Part shown: piece after piece, positions 52,401 to 60,960 of the stretch
Numbering within the stretch: the stretch's first letter is position 1
Layout of the letters: the number at the start of each line of letters is the position of its first letter
Assembly (NCBI RefSeq): GCF_002023715.1
Contig: NZ_MAHX01000005.1
Span: forward strand, 310,001 to 374,000
Reading direction: 5' to 3'
From: Elizabethkingia occulta
GTDB taxonomy: Bacteria; Bacteroidota; Bacteroidia; Flavobacteriales; Weeksellaceae
Length of the DNA stretch: 64,000 nt
Notes under the pieces: model-generated
Told to the model about the DNA's origin: nothing
What the model saw: only the letters and a program-made list of their open reading frames with translations
Databases searched by the model: none
Made by a program: the position numbers and the translations under genes

Positions 52401-53335
52401 TTATAACGTTTTCCATCTTCGAAAAGAATTCCCTTTTCGTCCTCTTTCCAGTAATCTCTGTTATATGCATTAAGGTGTCCTTCATAGAAGCCAAATTTTG
52501 GTAATAAAACCGGATTACCCGTAAGCTGGTAGAAATCGTTAAGCAAAGCAACCGGACCATCGTTTACCATAAGGAATAAGTCCAGATAATTATCTTCATG
52601 AGACAGAAAAACTTTCCCTTTCTCTTTTGCTCCGAAATCGTATTTCCCTTTTTTGAAGGTATACCACATCATTCCGTAGCCTTTAGACGACCAATAGAAA
52701 GGTGTTGGTGAAGCTACACCGCCGTCTGTCCAGCTGTTCTGATTTTCAATAGCAATAGCTTTTCCTTTATGAGAAAAACGTCCGTTCTGAACACCACCGC
52801 CATAGAAATATTCCTGTGGATTTTCCTTTAGCGTAAGACTTGTTTTGTTTTTCTCAAAGCTTAATGGTTCTGCTTCTTCAACAACCACGGCTTTTGTCTG
52901 CAGATTGATAAGCTTAAAAAGAGAAGTATTCTTATCGAAAACTACCTGTACTTTGTCTGTTGTAATACTCAGTTGGTTATTATCCTGAGCAATATTAAGC
53001 TTGGTTACAGCTTTTCTTGGATTGCTGACTAATATTTTAGCCTCAGGCTTTGCCTCCGGATCACGCATTCCTTTTCCACTGTTGTCCTGGAATAATCGGA
53101 AGATATTGTCTCCGTAGAAATCCAGTAAAGCTTTTTGTTGGTTCGAGAATGTAATCTCGATGGTTGTCGCATTAATTTTTTTAGCATCTACTATTCTCAG
53201 TTGTTGCTGGGCAACATTCTCTGTTTTAGCAGCAACGGTCTGTTGTGCCTGTACATAGTTTGTCAGAAATATTGAGGAAGCAAATGCGAATAATACTCCG
53301 GCAGTAGGTTTAATACCCCAGAATTTTCTCTTCAT
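49472..53335 (-). CDS. multimodular GH31 glycoside hydrolase with FN3, F5/8-type-C, dockerin and cohesin-like modules
   Basis: The 1287-residue secreted enzyme has a signal peptide (to about 30, YVQAQ), an N-terminal mutarotase-like domain (35-270) and a GH31 barrel (about 275-610) with likely nucleophile D427 (LKTDVAW) and acid/base D479 (WSGDQTG). Next are a C-terminal GH31/DUF5110-type domain (to about 800), an FN3 domain (860-945), an F5/8-type-C/CBM32-like domain (950-1085), a type I dockerin with two Ca loops (D1095-D1106 and D1131-D1142) and a cohesin-like beta sandwich (1160-1287). The 'TDVAW' nucleophile motif and the module order resemble GH31 alpha-N-acetylgalactosaminidases rather than alpha-glucosidases; that is an inference. 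It is monocistronic, with TAAATTTG on the minus strand at 53370-53377. Confidence 0.88.
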   Translation of the reverse strand: MKRKFWGIKPTAGVLFAFASSIFLTNYVQAQQTVAAKTENVAQQQLRIVDAKKINATTIEITFSNQQKALLDFYGDNIFRLFQDNSGKGMRDPEAKPEAKILVSNPRKAVTKLNIAQDNNQLSITTDKVQVVFDKNTSLFKLINLQTKAVVVEEAEPLSFEKNKTSLTLKENPQEYFYGGGVQNGRFSHKGKAIAIENQNSWTDGGVASPTPFYWSSKGYGMMWYTFKKGKYDFGAKEKGKVFLSHEDNYLDLFLMVNDGPVALLNDFYQLTGNPVLLPKFGFYEGHLNAYNRDYWKEDEKGILFEDGKRYKESQKENGGIKESLNGEKNNYQFSARAVVDRYKNNDMPLGWVLPNDGYGAGYGQTETLDGNIKNLKDFGDYARKNGVEIGLWTQSDLHPKEGISALLQRDIIKEVRDAGVRVLKTDVAWVGDGYSFGLNGVSDVGNIMPKYGNDARPFIISLDGWAGTQRYAGIWSGDQTGGVWEYIRFHIPTYIGSGLSGQPNITSDMDGIFGGKKPIINTRDFQWKAFTPMQLNMDGWGSNEKYPHALGETATSINRNYLKLKSELLPYSYSIAKEAVNGLPMIRAMFLEEQNAYTQGKMTQYQFMYGPAFLVAPIYQETKTDDKGNDIRNGIYLPKGQWVDYLTGEQYEGGQIINSINSPIWKLPVFVKRGAIIPLANPNNNVSEINKNLRIYEIYPLGKTSFTEYDDDGISEQYKAGKGSSTIIESNLVKDKAVVTVFPAKGNFDGQTKDKATEFRISATAKPGNIIAKVGNKKVKLKEVTSLAEFEAQENVYYYNEKPNFNRFSTKGTEFEKVQIIKNPQVWVKTAKADITSQKVSLELEGYEFEPKNHLKITSGVLTAPKNVQITDKNLEAYTVKPTWDKVPNADYYEIDFNGLKYSTIKDTELLFEGLTAETDYTFKVRAVNKDGASEWTSFTVKTKSNPLEFAIKGISGTASVDAQEGFEVYKLFDEEEGNMWHTKYRVKAVPFDLLVDLKSINQLDKFQLLPRNDGRNGLIKKGKVSYSMDKQFWTDAGTFEWKDDFDPKEFSFTSHPTARYVKISVEQAVGDYGTGRELYVFKVPGTESYLPGDINNDKLIDRNDLTSYTNYTGLRKGDADFEGYVSNGDVNKNNLIDAYDISVVATQLDGGVDEAKIEKVAGKLEITAPKQNYGKDEIIEVTVKGTNLKSVNALSFALPYNAQDYEFVGIQTLDTKKMENLTNDRLHSNREKVLYPTFVNLGKQEALNGSNNLFIIKFKAKKNLKFNLKSQQGILVDKDLNSVNF

Positions 53336-53432
53336 AATATTTAAATTTTCCTGGTTAATAAGAATCTTACAAATTTAACAAGCATAATTGTATTTAAGGC
53401 ATTATATGTATAAAAATATTGCCAATGTATAC

Positions 53433-53470
53433 GAAAAAAGCCCTCCTCAATGAAGAAGAAGGCTTTTTTC
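53433..53470 (-). terminator. terminator of the pdhC gene
   Basis: The arms GAAAAAAGCC (53433-53442) and GGCTTTTTTC (53461-53470) pair perfectly, with a partly structured 18-nt loop. It lies 18 bp past the pdhC stop. Confidence 0.75.
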
Positions 53471-53488
53471 TATTATTTTGTTGAACTT

Positions 53489-55075
53489 TTATACCAATAA
53501 GCTTAATGGATTCTCAAGGTAAGTTCTTAAAGTTTGTAAGAACTGAGCCCCTGTAGCACCATCAACCACTCTGTGGTCACAAGCTAATGAAAGCTTCATC
53601 GTATTACCAACTACAATCTGACCATCTTTTACAACAGGCTTCTCGATGATAGCGCCTACTGAAAGAATAGCAGCATTTGGCTGATTGATAATACTTGTAA
53701 ATGTTTCGATACCAAACATTCCAAGGTTAGAAATAGAGAAAGTACTTCCTTCCATTTCATTCGCTTTAAGACCTTTGTTTTTAGCTCTTGCTGCCATATC
53801 TTTTACTGAAGCCGAAATTTCAGAGTAAGACATATGGTCTGTATTCTTCAATACAGGAACTACTAATCCGTCCGGAATCGCTACAGCAACACCAATATTG
53901 ATGTTTCCACGGTGGATGATCTTATCACCTGCCCATGAGCTGTTTACTTGTGGATGTTTTCTTAAAGCAATTGCAGTAGCCTTAATAATCATGTCGTTGA
54001 AAGATACCTTAGTATCTGGCAAGCTGTTGATTTCTTTTCTTGCCGCAATAGCTTTATCCATGTTGATTTCCACCATCAGGTAGTAGTGAGGAGCCGTGAA
54101 TTTACTTTCAGAAAGTCTTTTCGCAATCACGTTACGAACCTGAGAGTTTGGAGTTTCAGTATCTTCACCAGCTACAAAGTTTACTACAGCCTTAGCCGGA
54201 GCCACTGTTGCAGTTGATGTAGCAGCCTGTGCAGAAGGCTGATAGTTTTCAATATCTTTCTTCACGATTCTACCACCATCACCTGAGCCTTTTACACTTG
54301 AGATGTCGATTCCTTTATCTGAAGCAATTTTACGTGCTAATGGAGAAATGGCTACTCTGTCACCTGTAGATGAAGTCGCTACAACTTCTTCTTTTGGTTG
54401 AGTTGCAACTGGCTTTTCAGATGTTACCGGAGCCGCATCAGATTTAGCTGCAGGTTTTCCTGAAGTTAATCCTGAAACATCTGTTCCTGCAGGGCCAATA
54501 ATTGCTAAAACAGTGTCAACTAACGCTGCACCAGATTCAGCTACTCCTTGATATAGTAATGTTCCGTTGAATTCAGATTCAAAATCCTGTACCGCTTTAT
54601 CAGTTTCAATTTCTGCCAAGATATCTCCTTCTTTTACTGCATCACCAACATTCTTGTGCCATTTAGCAACTTTTCCTTCTGTCATTGTATCAGAAAGACG
54701 AGGCATTGTGATAATTTCTACACCAGCAGGTACTTCTGCTGAAGCAGTAGATTCAGTTGCTGCAGGTTCTGCTGCTGCCTGTGCAGGAGCTTCTTCTTTT
54801 GCAGGTGCACCTCCGATTAAAGCTGAAATATCTTCGCCTTCTTTACCAATAATACATAGAACAGTATCTACAGGAGCTTGTCCGCCTTCCGCAACACCTT
54901 GATAAAGTAATGTTCCGTTGATTTCGGATTCAAAATCCTGTACCGCTTTATCAGTTTCGATTTCAGCAAGAAGATCTCCTTCTTTAACCGTATCACCTAC
55001 ATTTTTATGCCATTTTGAAACCTTACCTTCCGTCATAGTATCCGAAAGGCGCGGCATTGTGATTACTTCTGCCAT
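53489..55075 (-). CDS. pdhC: pyruvate dehydrogenase E2, dihydrolipoamide acetyltransferase with two lipoyl domains
   Basis: A 528-residue E2 subunit. Two near-identical lipoyl domains carry the lipoylated lysines K43 and K160 (both ETDKAVQDFES), each followed by an Ala/Glu/Pro-rich linker. A peripheral subunit-binding domain (about 240-280, ISPLARKIASDKGIDI) precedes the catalytic domain, with H501 and D505 in DHRVVDG. It forms the core of the complex that converts pyruvate to acetyl-CoA. It lies 81 bp downstream of pdhA. E1 beta and E3 are not in the window. Confidence 0.95.
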   Translation of the reverse strand: MAEVITMPRLSDTMTEGKVSKWHKNVGDTVKEGDLLAEIETDKAVQDFESEINGTLLYQGVAEGGQAPVDTVLCIIGKEGEDISALIGGAPAKEEAPAQAAAEPAATESTASAEVPAGVEIITMPRLSDTMTEGKVAKWHKNVGDAVKEGDILAEIETDKAVQDFESEFNGTLLYQGVAESGAALVDTVLAIIGPAGTDVSGLTSGKPAAKSDAAPVTSEKPVATQPKEEVVATSSTGDRVAISPLARKIASDKGIDISSVKGSGDGGRIVKKDIENYQPSAQAATSTATVAPAKAVVNFVAGEDTETPNSQVRNVIAKRLSESKFTAPHYYLMVEINMDKAIAARKEINSLPDTKVSFNDMIIKATAIALRKHPQVNSSWAGDKIIHRGNINIGVAVAIPDGLVVPVLKNTDHMSYSEISASVKDMAARAKNKGLKANEMEGSTFSISNLGMFGIETFTSIINQPNAAILSVGAIIEKPVVKDGQIVVGNTMKLSLACDHRVVDGATGAQFLQTLRTYLENPLSLLV

Positions 55076-55156
55076 AATTTTCTTTATTTAAAAATTTGAA
55101 ATTTGAGAATTGAGATTAAAAATACTTTATACTCAAATTCTAAATTAATATCGTTA

Positions 55157-56158
55157 TTAGTTTTCTAGTTTGTCAATGAACGGATAATCTGGTTCTGAAT
55201 AAACAAAGTCATATACTTGTGATACATCCGGATATGCAGAATTTTCCATGAATTCTACACACTCTTCAACAAATTCTTTAGATTTTTCGTCGATAGCTTC
55301 TAATTCAGTTTCAGTAGCCCAGTTGTTTTCAAGAATTCTGCTTTTCACTAACTCGATAGGGTCTTCATTCTTCATCATCCCAACTTCTTCTTTAGTTCTG
55401 TATGGCTCAGCATCCGACATAGAGTGACCTCTGTAACGGTAAGTTCTGGCTTCCAGGAATGTTGGTCCTTCTCCTCTTCTTGCTCTTTCAATAGCTTCGA
55501 AAGCCGCTTCAGCAACTTTTTCAGGATCCATTGCATCTACAGGCATACAAGGCATTTCGTACCCTAAGCCTAATTTGTAGATATCTTCATGGTTTGAAGT
55601 TCTTTTTACAGAAGTACCCATTGCATACTGGTTGTTCTCCACAACAAATACTACCGGAAGTTTCCAGTTCATTGCCATGTTAAAAGTCTCGTGAAGAGAT
55701 CCCTGACGTGCAGCACCGTCTCCGAAGAAACAGATGTTTACACCACCAGTTTTGAAATATTTATCACCAAAAGCAATACCTGCTCCTAATGGAATCTGAC
55801 CACCTACAATACCGTGACCTCCGTAGAAACGGTGCTCTTTGCTAAAAATGTGCATAGAACCACCCATACCATGTGAAGTACCGGTAACTTTACCACATAA
55901 TTCTGCCATAATTCTTTTAGGATCAACCCCCATTGCCATTGGATGGATATGACATCTGTAAGCAGTAATCATACTGTCTTTGGTTAAATCCATTGCATGT
56001 GTAAAACCTGCAGGGATTGCCTCCTGACCGTTGTAAAGGTGTAAGAAACCTCTGATTTTCTGCTTCAAATAAAGAGAACGACACTTATCTTCGAAGCGTC
56101 TCCACATCGTCATATCCTCGTACCATTTCAGGTAGACTTCTTTAGAAAATTCTTTCAT
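55157..56158 (-). CDS. pdhA: pyruvate dehydrogenase E1 component, alpha subunit
   Basis: The 333-residue subunit carries the thiamine-diphosphate motif GDGAARQGSLHETF...NNQYAM, the 'HGMGGSMH' and 'YGGHGIVGGQIPLG' loops, and the phosphorylation-loop-like YRYRGHSMSDAEPYRT typical of E1 alpha. It decarboxylates pyruvate together with E1 beta, which is encoded elsewhere. An E1 alpha-E2 pair without E1 beta is a common Flavobacteriia arrangement. TATTTTTG on the minus strand (56230-56237) is a possible -7 element, giving a leader of about 65 nt. Confidence 0.95.
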   Translation of the reverse strand: MKEFSKEVYLKWYEDMTMWRRFEDKCRSLYLKQKIRGFLHLYNGQEAIPAGFTHAMDLTKDSMITAYRCHIHPMAMGVDPKRIMAELCGKVTGTSHGMGGSMHIFSKEHRFYGGHGIVGGQIPLGAGIAFGDKYFKTGGVNICFFGDGAARQGSLHETFNMAMNWKLPVVFVVENNQYAMGTSVKRTSNHEDIYKLGLGYEMPCMPVDAMDPEKVAEAAFEAIERARRGEGPTFLEARTYRYRGHSMSDAEPYRTKEEVGMMKNEDPIELVKSRILENNWATETELEAIDEKSKEFVEECVEFMENSAYPDVSQVYDFVYSEPDYPFIDKLEN

Positions 56159-56318
56159 GTGTAACTATTGTTATTTATTTAATAATCACAAATAACCATT
56201 AAGGTTTTATGATTATTGAATCGAGAGCACAAAAATACTAAAAAACTTCTTTATTTTCTGCATAAGATTATGAAGTCTGATTATATTTCTGTGAACGGAT
56301 TCAAAAATTGTTTTATTA

Positions 56319-57335
56319 TTAATCTCTGCTTTCCAAATGTTTTTGCCACTGCCATGTTGTTTTCAGAGCTTCAGTAAGACTTGTATCAGCCTTCCAGCCT
56401 AGCTCTTTTTCTGCTTTTGAAGCATTTGCATAAGCTATTGTGATATCACCATCACGACGTGGTTTAAACTCATATTTTACTTCAACATCATTTGCCGTTT
56501 CAAAGCTTTTTACAACTTCTAATACAGATGACCCCTTACCTGTTCCAAGATTATAGATATCTACAACAGTATCGGTATCTGCAGCGATTAGTTTTTTAAG
56601 AGAGGCTACGTGTGCTTTTGCCAAGTCCACGACATAGATATAATCACGAACAGCTGTTCCGTCTGGTGTTGGATAATCGTTTCCGAAAATGCTTAAATAC
56701 TCTCGGACACCTGCTGCTGTCTGACTAACATAAGGAATAAGGTTGTTGGGAACACCAAGAGGCAACTCTCCGATTAAGGCACTTGGATGAGCACCAATAG
56801 GGTTGAAATATCTTAATAAACTTACTTTCTTATGATGAGCAATAGCAAAATCTTTGATAATCTCCTCTCCCATTTGCTTGGTTTTCCCATAAGAAGATTC
56901 AGGTAATTTAAGCTCTGTTTCTTCATTAATTGGCATTTCATCTGCTTGTCCGTAAACGGTACATGATGAACTGAAAATAAAATTAGAAATATTTTTCTCT
57001 TTAAATTCCTGAAGAATATTGATCAGAGAAAAAAGATTATTCTCATAGTAATCAACTGGTTTTTCCTGACTTTCACCTACTGCTTTATAAGCTGCAAAAT
57101 GAATACATCCTTCAATTTTATGAGCTTCTAAAACCTGAGTCAATAGCTCTCTTCTTTTTAAATCAAAAGGATAAAATGTTGGTCTTACTCCTGTGATCTT
57201 CTCAATACCATCCAGAACTCTTTTTTCGGTATTGGAAAGATCATCGATAATTACAACATCAAAGTTATTCTGGATAAGCTCTACTACTGTATGCGAACCT
57301 ATATACCCCAGTCCTCCTGTTACTAATATTGCCAT
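56319..57335 (-). CDS. galE: UDP-glucose 4-epimerase
   Basis: The 338-residue short-chain dehydrogenase-fold epimerase has the NAD motif GGLGYIGSH (7-15), the catalytic SSCTVYG Ser/Thr and the YGKTK Tyr-Lys pair, and the GalE landmark 'RYFNPIGAHPSALIGE' (as RYFNPIGAH). It interconverts UDP-glucose and UDP-galactose (or the N-acetyl forms). It starts 17 bp after the DegT gene, so both may feed the same surface-sugar pathway. Confidence 0.95.
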   Translation of the reverse strand: MAILVTGGLGYIGSHTVVELIQNNFDVVIIDDLSNTEKRVLDGIEKITGVRPTFYPFDLKRRELLTQVLEAHKIEGCIHFAAYKAVGESQEKPVDYYENNLFSLINILQEFKEKNISNFIFSSSCTVYGQADEMPINEETELKLPESSYGKTKQMGEEIIKDFAIAHHKKVSLLRYFNPIGAHPSALIGELPLGVPNNLIPYVSQTAAGVREYLSIFGNDYPTPDGTAVRDYIYVVDLAKAHVASLKKLIAADTDTVVDIYNLGTGKGSSVLEVVKSFETANDVEVKYEFKPRRDGDITIAYANASKAEKELGWKADTSLTEALKTTWQWQKHLESRD

Positions 57336-57352
57336 AGTTATAGTTTTGGTTT

Positions 57353-58477
57353 TTATTTCATGAATTCTAAAACAGCATCGGTAATATACTTCAACTGCTC
57401 TTCATCTAATTCTGTATGCATTGGTAAAGAAATTACCTGATCTAATAACTTATCAGTATTTACAAAATCTGCATCATTGCTATCCTGGAAGTAAGCTTTT
57501 TGCTTTCTTAAAGCTACCGGATAATAGATCATGGCAGGAATTTCCTTTGAAGTTAAAAACTCCTGAAGTTCGTTTCTCCTACCGTTTAGTATTCTTAATG
57601 TATACTGATGGAAAACGTGTGTAGAGTCTGTTGCTCTTTCCGGAACTAAGATGTCCGGGTGATTTGCGAATGCATTATCATAATAAGCAGCAGCTTCGTT
57701 TCTTGCTTTTGCATATTCATCAAGAAGTCTTAGTTTTATTCTAAGAACGGCTGCCTGCACACTGTCTAAACGGGAATTAACTCCTACCTCATCATGATAA
57801 TATCTGCGGTACATTCCATGGTTTACAATACCGCGGATTTTGTACTCCAATTCATCATCATTAGTAAATATAGCACCACCGTCTCCGTAACACCCAAGAT
57901 TTTTAGACGGGAAGAAAGATGTAGTTCCTAAAGTCCCCATCGTTCCGGATTTCTTTTTAGTTCCGTCTGAGAATATATAATCCGCACCAATAGCTTGTGC
58001 GTTGTCTTCTATTACGTAAAGATTGTGCTCTTTAGCTACTTTTAGTATTTCCTCCATATTGGAACATTGCCCAAATATGTGAACAGGAATAATAGCTTTA
58101 GTTTTTGGCGTGATTGCAGCTTTTAGCTTCTCAATATCTATTGTAAATGTATTATAATCTACATCCACCAAAACTGACTTTAGCTTTAATAAATGAATCA
58201 CCTCTACCGTAGCGGCAAAGGTGAAATCTGCTGTTATTACTTCGTCTCCTTCCTGAAGGTCTAATGCCATTAATGCGATTTGCAAAGCATCGGTACCGTT
58301 GGCACAAGGAATAACGTGTTTTACGTCAAGGTAGTTTTGTAGTTCTGTCGTGAATTCTTTTACTTCTGGTCCGTTGATAAAGGCTGCTGACTCCATTACC
58401 TTTAACACTGCTGCATCTGCTTCGTTTTTTATTTTTTGATATTGACCTTGCAGGTCAACCATCTGTATTTTTTTCAT
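57353..58477 (-). CDS. DegT/DnrJ/EryC1 sugar-nucleotide aminotransferase
   Basis: A 374-residue fold-type I PLP enzyme. The PLP lysine is in SFFPSKNLGCYGDGGA, the Asp pairing with PLP is in VIEDNAQAIGA, and the N-terminal CANGTDALQIAL binds the phosphate. It would aminate a 3- or 4-keto nucleotide sugar for lipopolysaccharide, capsule or protein glycan. It starts the operon with galE. TAAATTTG on the minus strand at 58495-58502 is a plausible -7 element. Confidence 0.92.
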   Translation of the reverse strand: MKKIQMVDLQGQYQKIKNEADAAVLKVMESAAFINGPEVKEFTTELQNYLDVKHVIPCANGTDALQIALMALDLQEGDEVITADFTFAATVEVIHLLKLKSVLVDVDYNTFTIDIEKLKAAITPKTKAIIPVHIFGQCSNMEEILKVAKEHNLYVIEDNAQAIGADYIFSDGTKKKSGTMGTLGTTSFFPSKNLGCYGDGGAIFTNDDELEYKIRGIVNHGMYRRYYHDEVGVNSRLDSVQAAVLRIKLRLLDEYAKARNEAAAYYDNAFANHPDILVPERATDSTHVFHQYTLRILNGRRNELQEFLTSKEIPAMIYYPVALRKQKAYFQDSNDADFVNTDKLLDQVISLPMHTELDEEQLKYITDAVLEFMK

Positions 58478-58789
58478 GTAAGACTATTATCGTACAAATT
58501 TATTATTTTATTTTCAGAACCTGTTATAAAAATGAGTTATATCATTCATTCACCACAACTATTACCAGGAAAGCTTTACAGACTTTTATCTCTTTGCTTA
58601 ATCTGTTCAGAAATGGACAATCACTGTACGAAAACGAACACTCTTCGACTCAACTCTAAAACACAATTCACTGATTAACAGTAAATAATAATGTCATTTA
58701 TTTTTTGGTACCCTTTTAACATTAATACAGGTAAGAAAAAATAATTATCAAACATTGGATTTTACATTTTTAAAATATAATTGGAAAAT

Positions 58790-58820
58790 TTGCATAACTA
58801 ATATTTTAGTGATAAAATTG
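58790..58820 (+). promoter_or_regulatory. promoter of the TonB-receptor-like gene
   Basis: TTG (58790-58792), a 20-nt spacer and TAAAATTG (58813-58820) match the -33/-7 consensus with one mismatch in the -7 box. The spacing equals that of the initiator tRNA promoter. Confidence 0.55.
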
Positions 58821-58822
58821 TA

Positions 58823-58840
58823 TACCTAAAATGTTAGGTA
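58823..58840. promoter_or_regulatory. operator-like palindrome over the predicted start site
   Basis: TACCTAA-AATG-TTAGGTA is a perfect 7-4-7 inverted repeat directly after the -7 box. It would cover the transcription start, as expected for a repressor site. Its heptamer resembles those of the NarL-like sites at 11.4 kb, though with a different spacer. Confidence 0.5.
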
Positions 58841-58850
58841 AATAACTGAT

Positions 58851-60935
58851 ATGAAAAAACTAATTACACTAGCTGCGGCATTAACCGGATTACTGATTAC
58901 GGCGCAGGAAACGAAAACCGCAAAAGATACTCTACAACAGAGTAAAGAAATACAGGAGGTAATCCTTAAGTCACAACGCAAAAAACAATTTGTAGATAAA
59001 GCTGTATATACGTTTAGTGAAGAAGCTCTAAAACGAGCCCGTTATGCAAATGACCTTTTAAAAACACTTCCCGAACTTCAATTCGATCCTATTTCAAATT
59101 CTGTTGCAAGCATAAAAGGTGGTAAAATATTATTATTGATTAACGGAATCGAGGCTACTGAGATGCAGGTACGTACGATAAAGCCAGAAGATATAATAAA
59201 AGTAGAGTATTATGACAATCCACCAACAAGATGGGCTTTGCGTGCTGATACCGTAGTTAATATCCTTACCAGAAATCCGGAAACAGGTTATGTATTTGGC
59301 TTGGAAGCAAGCTCAGCTCTTACCACAGGATTCGTGAATGGATCGGCATATGCCAATTATACCAAAGGGCGAAACAATCTGGGAATGGATTATACCTTTA
59401 ACCTAAGAGATTATGATAACCGACAGTTTAGAAATACATACGATTATAAGCTAAATGGTAGTCATTATAGCTCAGAAGAAAACAGAAAGGATCATTTTGG
59501 TTATACCTCTCAGGGAATTACCCTGCGCTATAACAACGTTTTAACTGGAAATTATACTTTTCAGGCAAAACTAAATCTTGATCTTTTAACAAGCTTCTCA
59601 AAAGCTAACGGGCTTAATGCTTTTACAAAAGATACATCAACTGAACAACATGGAACTTTAAGAAATACCTCTTCAGATTATAACAAGCCGACTATAGACT
59701 TATATTTCTCCAAGAATCTGGGTAAAAAGGATGAGTTAAGCTTTAATTTCGTTGGTTCTAAATACACTACTAATTCTGCTGAATTAGCGAAAGAATGGAT
59801 TTTGGCAAACAATCAGAGTGTATTTGACAATGACATGAACCTTAAAGCAAAGCAAACCAGCCTTGTTGGAGAAGTAGCGCATTCACACGATTTCAGTTTC
59901 GGAAAGCTAAGTTCTGGTTACAGAATTTCCAATAATGCAATATCCAATGATTTGCAAAATCTGCAAGGTTCCTCTTATTATGAAGTAAATTACCTGGAAC
60001 AATATTTTTATACTGAATTTTCAGGGAAGAAAAATAAATTAATGTACAGGCTTGGGCTTGGCTTAACGAATATTCATAACCAGAGCGCTGAAATAACAAA
60101 TGATGAATGGACCATTACTCCAAAATTAATTCTGGGCTATCAGTTAACAAAAAATCAGAGCTTAAGATTTACAAGTAGCTATGTTCCCAGGAGTCCTTCG
60201 AGTTCTGCCTTAAGCAGCAATGTAGTACAAGTGGTCCCAAACATTATAAGAAGTGGAAATCCTTATCTGAAAACACAACGCTCATGGGGGAACAATCTTA
60301 TTTATTCTGTGAATAATAAGTATTTCGATATCAATGCAAATCTGTTTTTTTGGCATAGAGATCGCGCTATTAACCAAATGTATATTGCAGATCCAGCCTT
60401 TGGAGGCTATAATCTAACCTATGAAAATGCACAATATTCTCAGCAATACGGAATGCAATTAACTGGTTCGGTAAAGCCTTTTGGGAATAATTTACTCGTA
60501 GTAAAAGTTGTTTTTGCTCCGGCATCTGAACTATTTAAGACTGGTTCCGGAGCTGTTCTTAAAAATAATTACATAGGAAACTCTTTTGTAATTTCTTCAG
60601 AATATAAGTCTTTCAATATTCAGTATCAATATACTATTCCATATTACACACTGAGCGGTGCATTTTTGAATACCAATGAGAATGCCAACCATATTTTTGT
60701 TAATTATAAACATAATAACTGGAGCTTCAGTACCGGAATGTATTGGTGGGGAATGCCTTCGGAATACAAATCTAAAACTTTACCAGAGAGCCTTGTAAGC
60801 TATACCGGGCACACGCAAATCTTCAATAACAAATCCATGTTTATTCTAGGTATTGGCTATGACTTTGCAAAGGGAAGGAAAAATGAAATTCAGAAAAAAC
60901 TAAACAACGATACAGCACCACCTGCAACGTTCTAA
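58851..60935 (+). CDS. TonB-dependent-receptor-like outer-membrane barrel
   Basis: The 694-residue protein has a signal peptide (ending LLITAQ) and a short N-terminal TonB-box-like Lys/Gln-rich stretch. A plug domain follows (about 35-150: 'EALKRARYANDLLKTLPEL', 'GKILLLINGIEATEMQVRTIKPEDIIKVEYYDNPPTR' split across the loop), then a long barrel ending with an aromatic strand. It belongs to the outer-membrane barrel group related to TonB receptors (OMP_b-brl_3). The carboxypeptidase-like regulatory domain that usually precedes the plug is missing from this protein. The substrate is unknown. Confidence 0.8.
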   Translation: MKKLITLAAALTGLLITAQETKTAKDTLQQSKEIQEVILKSQRKKQFVDKAVYTFSEEALKRARYANDLLKTLPELQFDPISNSVASIKGGKILLLINGIEATEMQVRTIKPEDIIKVEYYDNPPTRWALRADTVVNILTRNPETGYVFGLEASSALTTGFVNGSAYANYTKGRNNLGMDYTFNLRDYDNRQFRNTYDYKLNGSHYSSEENRKDHFGYTSQGITLRYNNVLTGNYTFQAKLNLDLLTSFSKANGLNAFTKDTSTEQHGTLRNTSSDYNKPTIDLYFSKNLGKKDELSFNFVGSKYTTNSAELAKEWILANNQSVFDNDMNLKAKQTSLVGEVAHSHDFSFGKLSSGYRISNNAISNDLQNLQGSSYYEVNYLEQYFYTEFSGKKNKLMYRLGLGLTNIHNQSAEITNDEWTITPKLILGYQLTKNQSLRFTSSYVPRSPSSSALSSNVVQVVPNIIRSGNPYLKTQRSWGNNLIYSVNNKYFDINANLFFWHRDRAINQMYIADPAFGGYNLTYENAQYSQQYGMQLTGSVKPFGNNLLVVKVVFAPASELFKTGSGAVLKNNYIGNSFVISSEYKSFNIQYQYTIPYYTLSGAFLNTNENANHIFVNYKHNNWSFSTGMYWWGMPSEYKSKTLPESLVSYTGHTQIFNNKSMFILGIGYDFAKGRKNEIQKKLNNDTAPPATF

Positions 60936-60960
60936 AACTAAATTAAAAATATATTCTGCT

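Larger units (their letters stand above)
58478..58850. other. 373-bp divergent promoter region
   Basis: No credible gene is seen; the 80-residue frame overlapping the DegT start lacks homology or a good start context. The region holds the DegT -7 box on the minus strand (58495-58502), a plus-strand promoter (58790-58820) and a palindromic operator (58823-58840). Confidence 0.7.

Noticed and set aside
55076-55156. AATTTGAG/CTCAAATT inverted repeat between pdhA and pdhC as another copy of the sco insertion repeat
   Set aside because: Only 8 bp, AT-rich, 24 nt apart, and without an inserted gene; chance is a sufficient explanation.
58436-58678. 80-residue plus-strand frame overlapping the DegT start
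   Set aside because: Overlaps a certain gene and crosses a promoter region; no recognisable features.
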